The notes below the pieces were generated by a model. The model saw only the letters and a program-made list of their open reading frames with translations, ran no database searches and was not told where the DNA came from. The position numbers were made by a program, and so were the translations under genes. DNA of 64,000 nt. Source: Halieaceae bacterium UBA5044. Lineage in GTDB: Bacteria; Pseudomonadota; Gammaproteobacteria; Pseudomonadales; Halieaceae. The stretch covers positions 62,001-126,000 of the forward strand of contig DIBU01000014.1 in assembly GCA_002416125.1 (NCBI GenBank), written 5' to 3'. Below are positions 47,708 to 56,313 of the stretch, one piece after another; positions within the stretch are counted from its first letter, which is position 1; the number at the start of each line of letters is the position of its first letter.

Positions 47708-48597
47708 TGCATGCCGGCCTGTTCGCGCAGCACGGCCGCGCGTTTATCGGGCCCCCGCGCAGACCAGCCCGGCGCCAGAAACAGCGTGCGCAGCCGTTCA
47801 TCCCAGTTGCGTGCCTGCTGCAGGTCGCGCCAGATGGCGCGGTATTCGTGGCTCAACACCGTCCAGGGGTTATCGGAGTCGATGTTGGTGGTGAGCCCAT
47901 AGACCACCGGGTCGTCATCGCGCTCTTCAGAGAAAGTGCCGAACAGCCGGTCCCAGACGATCAGCACGCCTCCGTGGTTGCGGTCCAGGTAGCGCACATT
48001 GGAGGCGTGGTGCACCCGGTGGTGCGAAGGTGTGTTGAACACGGCTTCGATCCACGGGTGCAGCTTGCCGATGGCGCGGGTGTGTATCCAGAACTGGTAG
48101 AACAGGCTCAGGCTGATGACGGTGATGATCATTGCCGGGTCGAAGCCCAGCAGGGGCAGCCACATCCAGAACAGGAACTTGTGTAGGCGCTCGCCCACGC
48201 CCTGGCGCAGTGCCGTGGCGAAATTCAGGTACTGGGAGGAGTGGTGATTCACGTGCCCGGCCCACAGCAGGCGCACTTCATGATTGGCGCGGTGGAACCA
48301 GTAATAGGTGAAATCGTCGAGAAAGAACAGCAGCAACCAGGCCCACCACTGGCGGCCCACCACATCCCGCAAGGGGCTGATTTCATGCAGGTACACGAAG
48401 GCGGTGAGGGCCAGCAGTCGGGGCAACAACTCGACAATGCCCGACGCCACCAGCATCGACAAGGAGGCCAGCGTGTCGCCCAAGCGGTAGCGGTTGAGGT
48501 GGTGGCGGTGGGCGTACCAGGCTTCCAGCAGCACGGCAGCCAGGTACAGCGGCAGGGCCAGCAGGCTCAGGTCGTCCTGTAGTGCTTGTTCAAACAT
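47704..48597 (-). CDS. Fatty-acid-hydroxylase / sterol-desaturase superfamily diiron membrane enzyme
   Basis: The 297-residue protein, from ATG 48597 (GTG 48603 is possible), has four to five membrane helices. The three histidine clusters of the superfamily are HRANH (102-106), HVNHH (115-119) and HHRVHH (192-197), plus H172. These bind a diiron centre that hydroxylates or desaturates lipids, sterols or carotenoids. The ATG lies 8 bp inside the end of the upstream 668-aa gene, which indicates translational coupling. Its partners are therefore the papain-like protein and the ATP-grasp enzyme. The substrate is unknown; a lipid or acylated product made by the operon is a reasonable guess. Confidence 0.9.
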   Translation of the reverse strand: MFEQALQDDLSLLALPLYLAAVLLEAWYAHRHHLNRYRLGDTLASLSMLVASGIVELLPRLLALTAFVYLHEISPLRDVVGRQWWAWLLLFFLDDFTYYWFHRANHEVRLLWAGHVNHHSSQYLNFATALRQGVGERLHKFLFWMWLPLLGFDPAMIITVISLSLFYQFWIHTRAIGKLHPWIEAVFNTPSHHRVHHASNVRYLDRNHGGVLIVWDRLFGTFSEERDDDPVVYGLTTNIDSDNPWTVLSHEYRAIWRDLQQARNWDERLRTLFLAPGWSARGPDKRAAVLREQAGMH

Positions 48598-50596
48598 GCG
48601 CACCCTCGCTGGCCTGAAGCGCGGTGGGTGGAATCCGGTCGGCGCCCCAGCTGCGGTGCACCCGTGCGGTTACCCGGTCAAGCTCTTCCTGTGCAACTTC
48701 CGCAAGCTCTCCAGGTTCCAGCGGGTCGTAGTGGAAGATGTACAGGCGCGAAAGAAACTCCTCGAAGGGCAGTGACGATTCGCCAAAGCGCTCGCCGTTG
48801 CCGGCGGTGCTCACCTTCACGCCGTCGCCCCAGTCCTGGCCGCTGTCATTGTTCGGGTTGTAGAAATACACGCGCATGGTATCGCTCGGATCGATGTTCA
48901 CGCGCAGCAACGTGATGGCGTGCCAGCCAACGAAACGCGCGGCGCTGTCGGTGACGGCGATGCCGGCGGGCTGCGGATGGATCACCGGCAGGCCGCCATT
49001 ATAGTAGGGATGGTAGCTGGCATAGAAGTGGCGCAGAAAGGCGTCCAGGTCCGCCAGCTGCCCACTGGCGACATCGACATTGATACGGAAACCGCGGCCC
49101 GACCACCAGCCGTGGAACTCCGGGTTCACCCAGCGGTGCGGGTCGCCCTCGCGGCCGAGGCAGCGGCGCCCCATTTCCGCGTAGATGCGGTCCAGGTGCG
49201 GGACGACCAGCAGCGACACCGGGTCCAGATCCAGCGGCAGGGCGGTGGCGAGGCCATCAGCGCTTTCCCTGGAGGAAATCGGCTGCCCCTCGAAGTGCAT
49301 GATGATCTCGTCGTCACGCGCCGCCCAGACAACCATCTGCAGCAGGTAGTCAGGGTCGCTGTAGGCCCACATGGACAGCGCGCGCGCCGACTGGCAGGTG
49401 GGGTTGTTACCCTGGCCAACGCCCAGCGGCTGGCCCAGCATGCACAGTACGCCCTCCAGCAGCCGCGCGGCGGGTGCGACTTCCTCACCAAAGGCCAGCG
49501 TCAAGCGCGCCCGGGATGCCTCTGACAACTGCAGCCCCAATTGGCGCAGCAGGGCGGGTGCGGCGGCGGGCTGGTAGAGGATTCCCCGTTCCAGCATCAG
49601 CGCCAGGCCATACACGGCCTGCGCGGTGGCGGGCTGCACGCAGCTGCGCACCAGTGCGTGCACCAGGTCCCGGTAACACAGCAGGCAGTCGCGACCGGTG
49701 GCGGAGAGACCCAGCGCCTCGGCCAGCAGGTGATCGTTGTGTTCCAGCAGGAAGCGCAGCAGCACCGCGTGATAGGGCGACACCAGCCCGGTGTCGTGCA
49801 TGGCGCGCGCGCAGCCGGTGGCCTCACTCTGCAGGCCGCTCGGGTCCATGCTGTCGAGGCGCTCCCGATACACCGACACACCGGGATCCTCCGCGCAGCC
49901 GCGCGTGGGGCTGAACAGCGCACTGACCAGGCGGTTGGCGCCCTGTCCGCTGCTGCCGAGGTCGATGTCCGGGTTTGCCTGGCAGCTGGCGATCTGGGTG
50001 ATCATCTGCTTCACGCTGTCCACCTGAATCGGTCGCTGCTGCAGAATGCGCCAGATTTCGTCGATCAGCTGGTCGATGACATGCTCGTAGCCGATACGTT
50101 CGGTGAGGTACTGGAACAGCCTGCGCGGCACCTGGGCCAGCGCTCCCTGTGTCGTGCGCTCCGCCTCCGTGGGTGCGCCGAACAGCAGGTTCAGATTGAT
50201 GGCGATCACCTGGGTCAGGTAATGGTGCGCCTGTTCTGCGGTGAGCAGGGGGTGGCGATAGTCGCCCATGGCCACACCCAGCAGGCGCAGCTCGGACAGC
50301 GCCTCGATGACGACGGTATGCGCGTTGCTGCTGCCCAGTGCCTGGGGCGTGAGCGCAGGCACCAGTATCTGCGGCGTTGCCCAGTCCGAGCCGGCAAATA
50401 CGCCGGCCTCTTCGATGGAGCGGGCACGCGCCGCCACCGCCGCACAGCCCCCGGGCTGCATCATCACGCGACGCGCGGTATCCAGCACCCTCGGCAGCTT
50501 GGCGGGTTTGGCAAAGTCCCGCGCTGTCGCCAGCAGGGTGGTCGCCTCATCCAGGTTGGCCAGCAGGCCGTTCAATATGTCGTCAGTTGCTGTCAC
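48590..50596 (-). CDS. Unknown 668-aa protein with papain-like Gln-Cys-His-Asn arrangement
   Basis: I do not recognise a named family. It starts at GTG 50596, 18 bp after the ATP-grasp stop. Residues 1-370 are helical. The C-terminal half has LGVGQGNNPTCQSARALSMW, with C401 at the start of a helix and Q395 six residues earlier, as in papain (Gln19/Cys25). H559 in FVGWHAITLLRVN and N580 in VYFYNPNNDSGQDWG follow, the order and strand context of papain-like and C39-like hydrolases. It has no signal peptide and no membrane helix. It is probably a cytoplasmic cysteine hydrolase or transpeptidase acting with the ATP-grasp enzyme. The triad is a prediction. Confidence 0.65.
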   Translation of the reverse strand: MTATDDILNGLLANLDEATTLLATARDFAKPAKLPRVLDTARRVMMQPGGCAAVAARARSIEEAGVFAGSDWATPQILVPALTPQALGSSNAHTVVIEALSELRLLGVAMGDYRHPLLTAEQAHHYLTQVIAINLNLLFGAPTEAERTTQGALAQVPRRLFQYLTERIGYEHVIDQLIDEIWRILQQRPIQVDSVKQMITQIASCQANPDIDLGSSGQGANRLVSALFSPTRGCAEDPGVSVYRERLDSMDPSGLQSEATGCARAMHDTGLVSPYHAVLLRFLLEHNDHLLAEALGLSATGRDCLLCYRDLVHALVRSCVQPATAQAVYGLALMLERGILYQPAAAPALLRQLGLQLSEASRARLTLAFGEEVAPAARLLEGVLCMLGQPLGVGQGNNPTCQSARALSMWAYSDPDYLLQMVVWAARDDEIIMHFEGQPISSRESADGLATALPLDLDPVSLLVVPHLDRIYAEMGRRCLGREGDPHRWVNPEFHGWWSGRGFRINVDVASGQLADLDAFLRHFYASYHPYYNGGLPVIHPQPAGIAVTDSAARFVGWHAITLLRVNIDPSDTMRVYFYNPNNDSGQDWGDGVKVSTAGNGERFGESSLPFEEFLSRLYIFHYDPLEPGELAEVAQEELDRVTARVHRSWGADRIPPTALQASEGAHV

Positions 50597-50614
50597 TGCC
50601 GGCGGTGCCGCCCT

Positions 50615-51838
50615 CTAGACGTAATAATCCAGCTCTTCCTGGTGCTTGAGCAGGTCGCGCAGCTGGTGAGCGTCCGGCCCCTTGAAGTACACCAGGCCCC
50701 AGTGGGTGCCGAAGGCGGTGCGCTTGGTGACGGTCTCCTCCAGCGGCGGCGTGAGCTCGTGCGACTCGAAGTAGGGATGATCTTCCACTTCCTGCGGAAT
50801 TTCCAGCGTGCTCACCACGCGGCGCCGCGGGTACACGCCGAAGCAGCCGGCGTAGCCCCTGGCGTCCTCGATTTCCCGCGGGAAAAACGCGGCGACCTCG
50901 CTCGCGGTGGTTTTCGGGTCGAACACCAGCATGCTGGCCTGGTAGGCGTTGAAGCCATACACCCGCTCCAGCAGTTCAAACACCTTGAAGCCCGGCGGCC
51001 GGTAGGCCACTTCGCCAAAGTACATCTCACCGTCGCTGGTGACGAAGTACTCCGGGTGAATCAGGCCGAACTCAATGTCGAAGGCCTTGATCAGTTTTTC
51101 AATCTGCGCGGTGATCTGCGCACGGTAGGCCTCCAGGTCCGGCGATGCGGGCACAAACACGGAATAGCCCAGCGTGACGTATTCGGAAATGTTGAGGAAG
51201 GCGATTTTGCCGTTGTGAATCCATGCCTCTACGGCAAACTCCCAGCCATCCAGGTGCGACTCCATCAACACCGGGAATTCCTCGTCGGGGATGGAGTCCA
51301 CCTCGTCGGGGGTGCGGATCACGCGGTGCCCCAGGCAGCCGGCCTTGTCGAAGGCCTTGAGGTGGATGGGATCGTTCGGGTCGCCGTCGAGCTTCAGCAG
51401 CGTCTGGTTGACGCGCTTCAGGAAGCGAATGACGTCACCCTTGTCATGGGCCTCCTCGAAAATACCCACGCGGATGCCGCCCAGCTGCGCGCGCCGTTTC
51501 ATCAGCGCCTTGTCGCGCAGTAGCAGCGACTGGCCGTACAGGCGCGGATTGTCCAGCAGCACCGAGTTGATGGCGCCGGCCCATTCCACGGTCTCTTCGT
51601 ACAGGGGGATGGCAACGTCCACCCCCATCGATTTCAGCGTTTCGGCGATTTCCAGCGAGCGGTCGTTGAGGCGCTCGAAGTTCCACGACACATAGGGAAT
51701 GTTGTGCTGCGTGCAGTAGTCCTCGGCCCATGAGGGTGCGACGACGACGTAGCGCCGGTCAAAATTTTCTGCGGCTTCAACTGCGTTAAGGCTCCAGCCC
51801 AGCAGGGCGATGTAACCCTTTTGCGGATCTTTGTCCAT
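50615..51838 (-). CDS. ATP-grasp domain enzyme
   Basis: The 407-residue protein starts at ATG 51838 after GGAGGCGC. The N-terminal Rossmann-like part (YIALLGWSLNAVEAAENFDRRYVVVAPSWAE, VDVAIPLYEETVEW) precedes an ATP-grasp fold: LLLRDKALMKRRAQLGG, FPVLMESHLDGWEFAVEAWIHNGKIAF, and FGLIHPEYFVTSDGEMYFGEVAYRPPG with the metal-binding Glu strand. Such enzymes join a carboxylate to an amine or thiol through an acyl phosphate (carnosine, D-Ala-D-Ala or siderophore-type ligases). It is the first gene of the operon with the papain-like protein and the hydroxylase. It is divergent from the ADP-ribosylglycohydrolase gene. Confidence 0.88.
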   Translation of the reverse strand: MDKDPQKGYIALLGWSLNAVEAAENFDRRYVVVAPSWAEDYCTQHNIPYVSWNFERLNDRSLEIAETLKSMGVDVAIPLYEETVEWAGAINSVLLDNPRLYGQSLLLRDKALMKRRAQLGGIRVGIFEEAHDKGDVIRFLKRVNQTLLKLDGDPNDPIHLKAFDKAGCLGHRVIRTPDEVDSIPDEEFPVLMESHLDGWEFAVEAWIHNGKIAFLNISEYVTLGYSVFVPASPDLEAYRAQITAQIEKLIKAFDIEFGLIHPEYFVTSDGEMYFGEVAYRPPGFKVFELLERVYGFNAYQASMLVFDPKTTASEVAAFFPREIEDARGYAGCFGVYPRRRVVSTLEIPQEVEDHPYFESHELTPPLEETVTKRTAFGTHWGLVYFKGPDAHQLRDLLKHQEELDYYV

Positions 51839-52040
51839 GATGCGCCTCCAATGGTCGGCGAAGTGACAGGTTTGCAGCGGAGTAGCGAAGGCAAACCCGA
51901 TGAAGAACCCGACAGTCTACAGGAATTGGCCGCCGCTCGCAGAGCGCGCCAACGGCAGGCTGTGGCAGGGAGGCTGCGGCAGGCTTTTGCCGGGCAGCGC
52001 TTTTGACTATGCTGTGCCGCCCACATGCGCGAGAGGCACC
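51839..52040. promoter_or_regulatory. Divergent control region, ATP-grasp operon / ADP-ribosylglycohydrolase
   Basis: This 202-bp stretch separates the two divergent units and has no credible gene. On the plus strand TTTTGC (51985) and TATGCT (52008-52013), 17 bp apart, form a weak promoter. An interrupted inverted repeat (GCTGC-GGCA with TGCC-GG-GCAGC, about 51973-51998) overlaps it. A long in-frame extension of the plus gene is possible here but lacks family residues. Confidence 0.35.
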
Positions 52041-53123
52041 ATGCAAGACGATCTTTCCCTGGACTCCCAGCCGAGCCTGCGCAGTCGCTTCCGGGGCTGC
52101 CTGCTGGCAGGTGCCGCGGGCGATGCCCTGGGCGCGGCGGTGGAGTTCGACAGTCGGGACTCCATACTGGCGCGCTTCGGCCCCGACGGCATCCGCCACT
52201 ACGCGCCGGCCTACGGCTTGCCCTGCGCCATCACCGACGACACCCAGATGACGTTGTTCACCGCTGAGGGCCTGATTCGCGGCCTCATGCGCTACCGCCA
52301 GAGCGGGTTGATCGAATACCCGCAGGTCACCGCCTGGGCCTACCAGCGCTGGCTACTCACCCAGGGGCAGGTCAACCGCTTCCAACTGGATGCCCTGCAT
52401 CCGGACAGCGGCTGGCTGTATGAAGTGGCCGCACTGCACAACCGGCGCGGCCCGGGCACTACCTGCCTGACGGCGCTCACCCACACCGAAACACCCGGGG
52501 AGCCGGCGCGCAACAACAGCAAGGGCTGTGGCGGCGTGATGCGCATGGCGCCGGTGGGCCTTTTCGCCGACTCGGCGGAGGAAGCCTTCACCCTGGGCTG
52601 TGAGCTCTCGGCGCTCACCCACGGTCACCCCAGCGGCTGGTATGCCGGCGGCGCCCTGGCCGCCATGATCAGCGTATTGCGCGATGGGGGCGATATCGAC
52701 GATGCGCTGAATGTCGCGCTGGATCACCTGGCCGGGCAGCTGGATGCGGAGGAAACCACCGCAGCGCTGGAGCGCGCGGCAGACCTCGCCGCAACGGACA
52801 CCCCGTATGCCGAGGCCGTCGCCCAGCTCGGTGAAGGCTGGGTGGCGGAGGAGGCGCTGGCCATTGCCGTGTACTGCGCGCTGGTGGCGACGGACCTGCA
52901 CGAGGCGCTGGTGATTGCGGTGAATCACGATGGCGACTCCGATTCCACCGGCGCGATTGCAGGCAATCTGCTGGGCGCCCACTGGGGCGAGGAGGCAATT
53001 CCCGCGGCGCTGCTCGAGCCACTGGAGCTGCGCGATGTGATTACCCAGGTCGCTGACGATTTGCTGGACTGCGTTGACTGGCAGCCGGATGAGGCGGTGT
53101 TGCAGCGCTACCCCGCATTTTGA
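52041..53123 (+). CDS. ADP-ribosylglycohydrolase family protein (DraG/ARH-like)
   Basis: The start at ATG 52041 follows GAGAGG. The 360-residue protein has the ARH fold markers: GCLLAGAAGDALGAAVEF, ITDDTQMTLFTAEGLI (metal-binding DDT) and VNHDGDSDSTGAIAGNLLGA (second D-x-DS/T metal set), with NNSKGCGGVMRMAPVGLF between. These dinuclear-Mg enzymes remove ADP-ribose from arginine, serine or small molecules, and some act in toxin-immunity pairs or as thiocyanate-like or crystallin homologues. No ADP-ribosyltransferase is visible nearby. Its head-to-head layout with the ATP-grasp operon suggests shared control but does not prove it. Confidence 0.92.
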   Translation: MQDDLSLDSQPSLRSRFRGCLLAGAAGDALGAAVEFDSRDSILARFGPDGIRHYAPAYGLPCAITDDTQMTLFTAEGLIRGLMRYRQSGLIEYPQVTAWAYQRWLLTQGQVNRFQLDALHPDSGWLYEVAALHNRRGPGTTCLTALTHTETPGEPARNNSKGCGGVMRMAPVGLFADSAEEAFTLGCELSALTHGHPSGWYAGGALAAMISVLRDGGDIDDALNVALDHLAGQLDAEETTAALERAADLAATDTPYAEAVAQLGEGWVAEEALAIAVYCALVATDLHEALVIAVNHDGDSDSTGAIAGNLLGAHWGEEAIPAALLEPLELRDVITQVADDLLDCVDWQPDEAVLQRYPAF

Positions 53124-53153
53124 GTAGGGTGCGCTAGTCACGGGAAAAAAAGC

Positions 53154-53182
53154 TGAAAATCCGCAGTGAGCGAGTCTATACT
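53154..53182 (+). promoter_or_regulatory. Sigma-70 promoter of the RND pump genes
   Basis: TATACT at 53177-53182 is preceded about 17 bp upstream by CTGAAA. It lies 36 bp before the GTG start of the permease gene. No operator symmetry is evident. Confidence 0.5.
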
Positions 53183-53217
53183 GCAGGCCAAAGCTCGGTT
53201 TCGCAGGGGGCGATACC

Positions 53218-56200
53218 GTGAACATAATAAAACTCGCCGTGCGCAACCCCGCAGCGACTCTGGTTGCCGCCATGCTGGTGCTCGGGTTTGGTGCGCTGGC
53301 CATTTACCGTCTGCCCATCCAGCTGCTCCCTGAGCTGTCTCCTCCGCGTATTTTCATTTTCACCGGCTGGCGCGCCGCGGCGCCGGAGGAAATCGAGGAG
53401 CAGATCATTCAGGGGCAGGAACGTGTCCTCGCCAACATTCAGGGCGTGACCAGCATGGTCAGCTCCATTGCCCGCGACCAGGGCTACATTGAACTCAACT
53501 TCGAGATCGGTTGGGACATGCAGCAGGGGCTGATTGACGTGATCACCAATCTCAACCAGGCGCCGCCCCTGCCCGCCGATGCGGATGAGCCGATCGTGCG
53601 TGCCGGCGCCGGGACCACCGGCAGTAACGCCGCGGCCACACTGCAGTTGTTTCGCGCTGACGATCTCGACAGCGATGTCAGTGCCTACGAAGACCTGGTG
53701 ACCACGCTCATCGAGCCGCGGCTGGCGCGTGTACCGGGGGTTGCCGAGGTCAATCTGCAGTCCCGCCGCGAGCGCGAGATCGCGGTGAATATCGATCCCC
53801 ACAGGCTCGCGGGCATGGGTGTCTCAATTGATGATGTGTCGCGCGCGCTGCGCCGCGCCACCAATGTGTCCGGAGGCTTTGCCGACGTCGGCCGGCGGCA
53901 GTATACCGTCCGCATCGCAGGCAGTTTCGGTATCGACCAGCTGGGCAATCTGGTGGTGGGTTGGCGCAATGCACAGCCGGTGTACCTGCGGGATGTGGCC
54001 GCTGTGGAGGCGGGCTTCATGAAGCGCAACAGCTTTTCGCGGCGCAACGGCCACCCGTCGTATTACATTCGGCTCAATCGCAGCAACGGTGCCAATACCG
54101 TGGAATTGCTGGATTCGCTCAAAGAGGTGATAGCCGAGCTGAATGAGGGGCCACTGGCTGCCGAGGGGCTGACGCTGGAGTTGAGCTTCGACTCTTCCCT
54201 GCATATCCGGCGTGCAATCGCGCTGGTGCAGAGCAACCTGTTGCTGGGTCTGCTGCTCTCCAGTGTGGTGTTGTTTCTGTTTCTGCGGGTGATGCGAGCG
54301 ACGTTGGTGATTGCGCTGAGTATTCCCCTGTCACTGATGGGGGCCTTCTTGGCGCTGCAGTTTACCGGCCACAGCCTGAACGTCATTTCACTCGCGGGGC
54401 TGGCCTTTGCCGTCGGGCTGTCCATGGATGCTTCCATTGTGGTGCAGGAGAACATCATGCGCCTCGGGCAGCAAGGCATGGGGCGGCGTGACGCGGCGGA
54501 GGCGGGTGCCGGCGAGGTGGCACCGGCACTGCTGTCCTCGACCCTCACCACGGTCGCCATTTTCGTGCCCATTATTTTCCTCGAGGGACTGGAAGGCCAG
54601 CTGTTCAAGGATCTCGCAATCACGCTCTCCGCGGCTGTGCTGATGTCACTGCTGGTGTCCCTGACCGTGCTCCCCATGGCCACGGCACACGCCGCCCTGA
54701 CCGAAGTTCCCGCGGACCCCTTGCAGCGTTTCTGGCTGCGGCTCGCGGACTGGATTGACCAACACACGCTGACAGATCGGGCCCGCATGCGCTGGGTTTT
54801 GTCGATCCTGGGTTTCTCCGCGCTGGTGGTGGTACTGCTGCTACCCAAGGTCGATTTCCTGCCCAAAGCCGACGTGGACGCCGTGGAAAGCTATCTTGAC
54901 CTGCCGCCGGGTACCAGCCTGGATACCATCGAAAGTGAGGTATTCGGTGAAATCGAACGGCGCCTGCAGCCTTACTACAGCGGTGAGCGGGAGCCCAGGG
55001 TGCGCGGCTACAACGTGGGCGTCGGTCCCGGCTACGGGACGGTGTTTCTGTATCCGGCCGAGCCGGAGGGCACGGATCCCCTGATCCGTATCATGCGCGA
55101 GGAGATCCTCGCCGGCTTGCCCGACGTCGGGCCGTTTGTGCGTCGCGCTTCGATGATCCAGGTTGACGACGGTGGTCGCAGCATCGCCATCGATATTCGC
55201 GGCGCAGACCTTGAAACCCTGATGCGGGTGGCCAGCGCTGGCATGGAGCAGGTCATGGGCATGTGGGAAACGGGCAGTGCCTACGCGCAGCCCGCACTGA
55301 CCATGGATCAACCGGAGTTGCGCATCGTGCCCGATGACAAGCGACTCGGTCTGGCAGGCCTGGACCGGATGATGCTGGCCGACGCCGTGCGCGCACTGAC
55401 CGATGGGCTCTATGCCGGTGAATATTTCGACGGCAATCGGCGCTACGATATGCTCGTGCACGGCCCGGGATGGAGTACACCGGAAGAACTGGGGAGCACG
55501 CCGATTGCGACGCCGCTGGCCGGCGTACAGGCCATCGGTGAGCTGGCGAGCATTGAATACACCGTGGGCCCGGTGCAGTTGCAGCGCGTTGATGGCCTGC
55601 GTACCGTCACCATCAACGTCCTGCCGCCGGAGCACGTGACGCTGGAGGAAGCCATAGAGCGACTGCGCGCAGAGCTGGACCCTGCACTACAGGCCATGTT
55701 GCCGCCGGGCGCGTCCATTGCCTACCGCGGCAGCGCCGACCGCCTGCAGGAGGCGGTGAGCAAGATGCTGGTGAACTTTGCCATCGCATCCCTGATTCTG
55801 TTTGCCATCATGGCGGCGGTCTTTCGCTCCGCCTGGGACAGTCTGCTGGTGCTGCTGGTCATGCCGCCAGCCGTTGCCGGGGGCGTAATGGCCCTCAAGG
55901 CCTTCAATCTGTTCACGTACCAATCTCTCGATATGCTGACCATGGTGGGGTTTATCATTCTGCTGGGTCTGGTGGTCAACAATGCCATTCTGCTCGTCGA
56001 CCAGACACGCAGCCGGGAGCGTGAAGGCGCCACGCGCCGGCAGGCGATCCACGACGCGGTGCTGACCAGGGCACGGCCCGTTTTCATGAGCACCCTGACC
56101 AGCATTTTCGGCATGCTGCCACTGATGCTGATGCCGGGGGTGGGTTCCGAGATCTATCGCGGTCTGGCCGCGGTGATTGTGGGCGGCATGATCTCCAGCG

Positions 56201-56313
56201 GCGCGCTTACCCTGCTGCTGATGCCGAGTTTACTGGGCATGGGTGCGGCCAGGGCACCGTCACTGCCAGACGCTGCTGCCGAGGCGGCAAACGTGCCCGG
56301 GGGGCAGATGTGA
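53218..56313 (+). CDS. RND-family efflux permease (AcrB/HAE1 type)
   Basis: The 1031-residue protein has the duplicated RND layout: helix 1 (NPAATLVAAMLVLGFGALAIY), a large periplasmic loop, helices 2-6, a second loop and helices 8-12. The helix-4 proton-relay segment GLAFAVGLSMDASIVVQEN has one Asp where AcrB has the Asp-Asp pair. Start is GTG 53218 with AGGGGG upstream. It would export drugs, metals or lipids using the proton gradient. The adaptor gene follows with overlapping start, the reverse of the common adaptor-permease order. No outer-membrane channel gene is present in the window. Confidence 0.93.
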   Translation: MNIIKLAVRNPAATLVAAMLVLGFGALAIYRLPIQLLPELSPPRIFIFTGWRAAAPEEIEEQIIQGQERVLANIQGVTSMVSSIARDQGYIELNFEIGWDMQQGLIDVITNLNQAPPLPADADEPIVRAGAGTTGSNAAATLQLFRADDLDSDVSAYEDLVTTLIEPRLARVPGVAEVNLQSRREREIAVNIDPHRLAGMGVSIDDVSRALRRATNVSGGFADVGRRQYTVRIAGSFGIDQLGNLVVGWRNAQPVYLRDVAAVEAGFMKRNSFSRRNGHPSYYIRLNRSNGANTVELLDSLKEVIAELNEGPLAAEGLTLELSFDSSLHIRRAIALVQSNLLLGLLLSSVVLFLFLRVMRATLVIALSIPLSLMGAFLALQFTGHSLNVISLAGLAFAVGLSMDASIVVQENIMRLGQQGMGRRDAAEAGAGEVAPALLSSTLTTVAIFVPIIFLEGLEGQLFKDLAITLSAAVLMSLLVSLTVLPMATAHAALTEVPADPLQRFWLRLADWIDQHTLTDRARMRWVLSILGFSALVVVLLLPKVDFLPKADVDAVESYLDLPPGTSLDTIESEVFGEIERRLQPYYSGEREPRVRGYNVGVGPGYGTVFLYPAEPEGTDPLIRIMREEILAGLPDVGPFVRRASMIQVDDGGRSIAIDIRGADLETLMRVASAGMEQVMGMWETGSAYAQPALTMDQPELRIVPDDKRLGLAGLDRMMLADAVRALTDGLYAGEYFDGNRRYDMLVHGPGWSTPEELGSTPIATPLAGVQAIGELASIEYTVGPVQLQRVDGLRTVTINVLPPEHVTLEEAIERLRAELDPALQAMLPPGASIAYRGSADRLQEAVSKMLVNFAIASLILFAIMAAVFRSAWDSLLVLLVMPPAVAGGVMALKAFNLFTYQSLDMLTMVGFIILLGLVVNNAILLVDQTRSREREGATRRQAIHDAVLTRARPVFMSTLTSIFGMLPLMLMPGVGSEIYRGLAAVIVGGMISSGALTLLLMPSLLGMGAARAPSLPDAAAEAANVPGGQM

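Noticed and set aside
49541..51523. A 660-codon plus-strand open frame opposite the ATP-grasp and papain-like genes
   Set aside because: It has no family features and is antisense to two genes with clear motifs and coupled starts.
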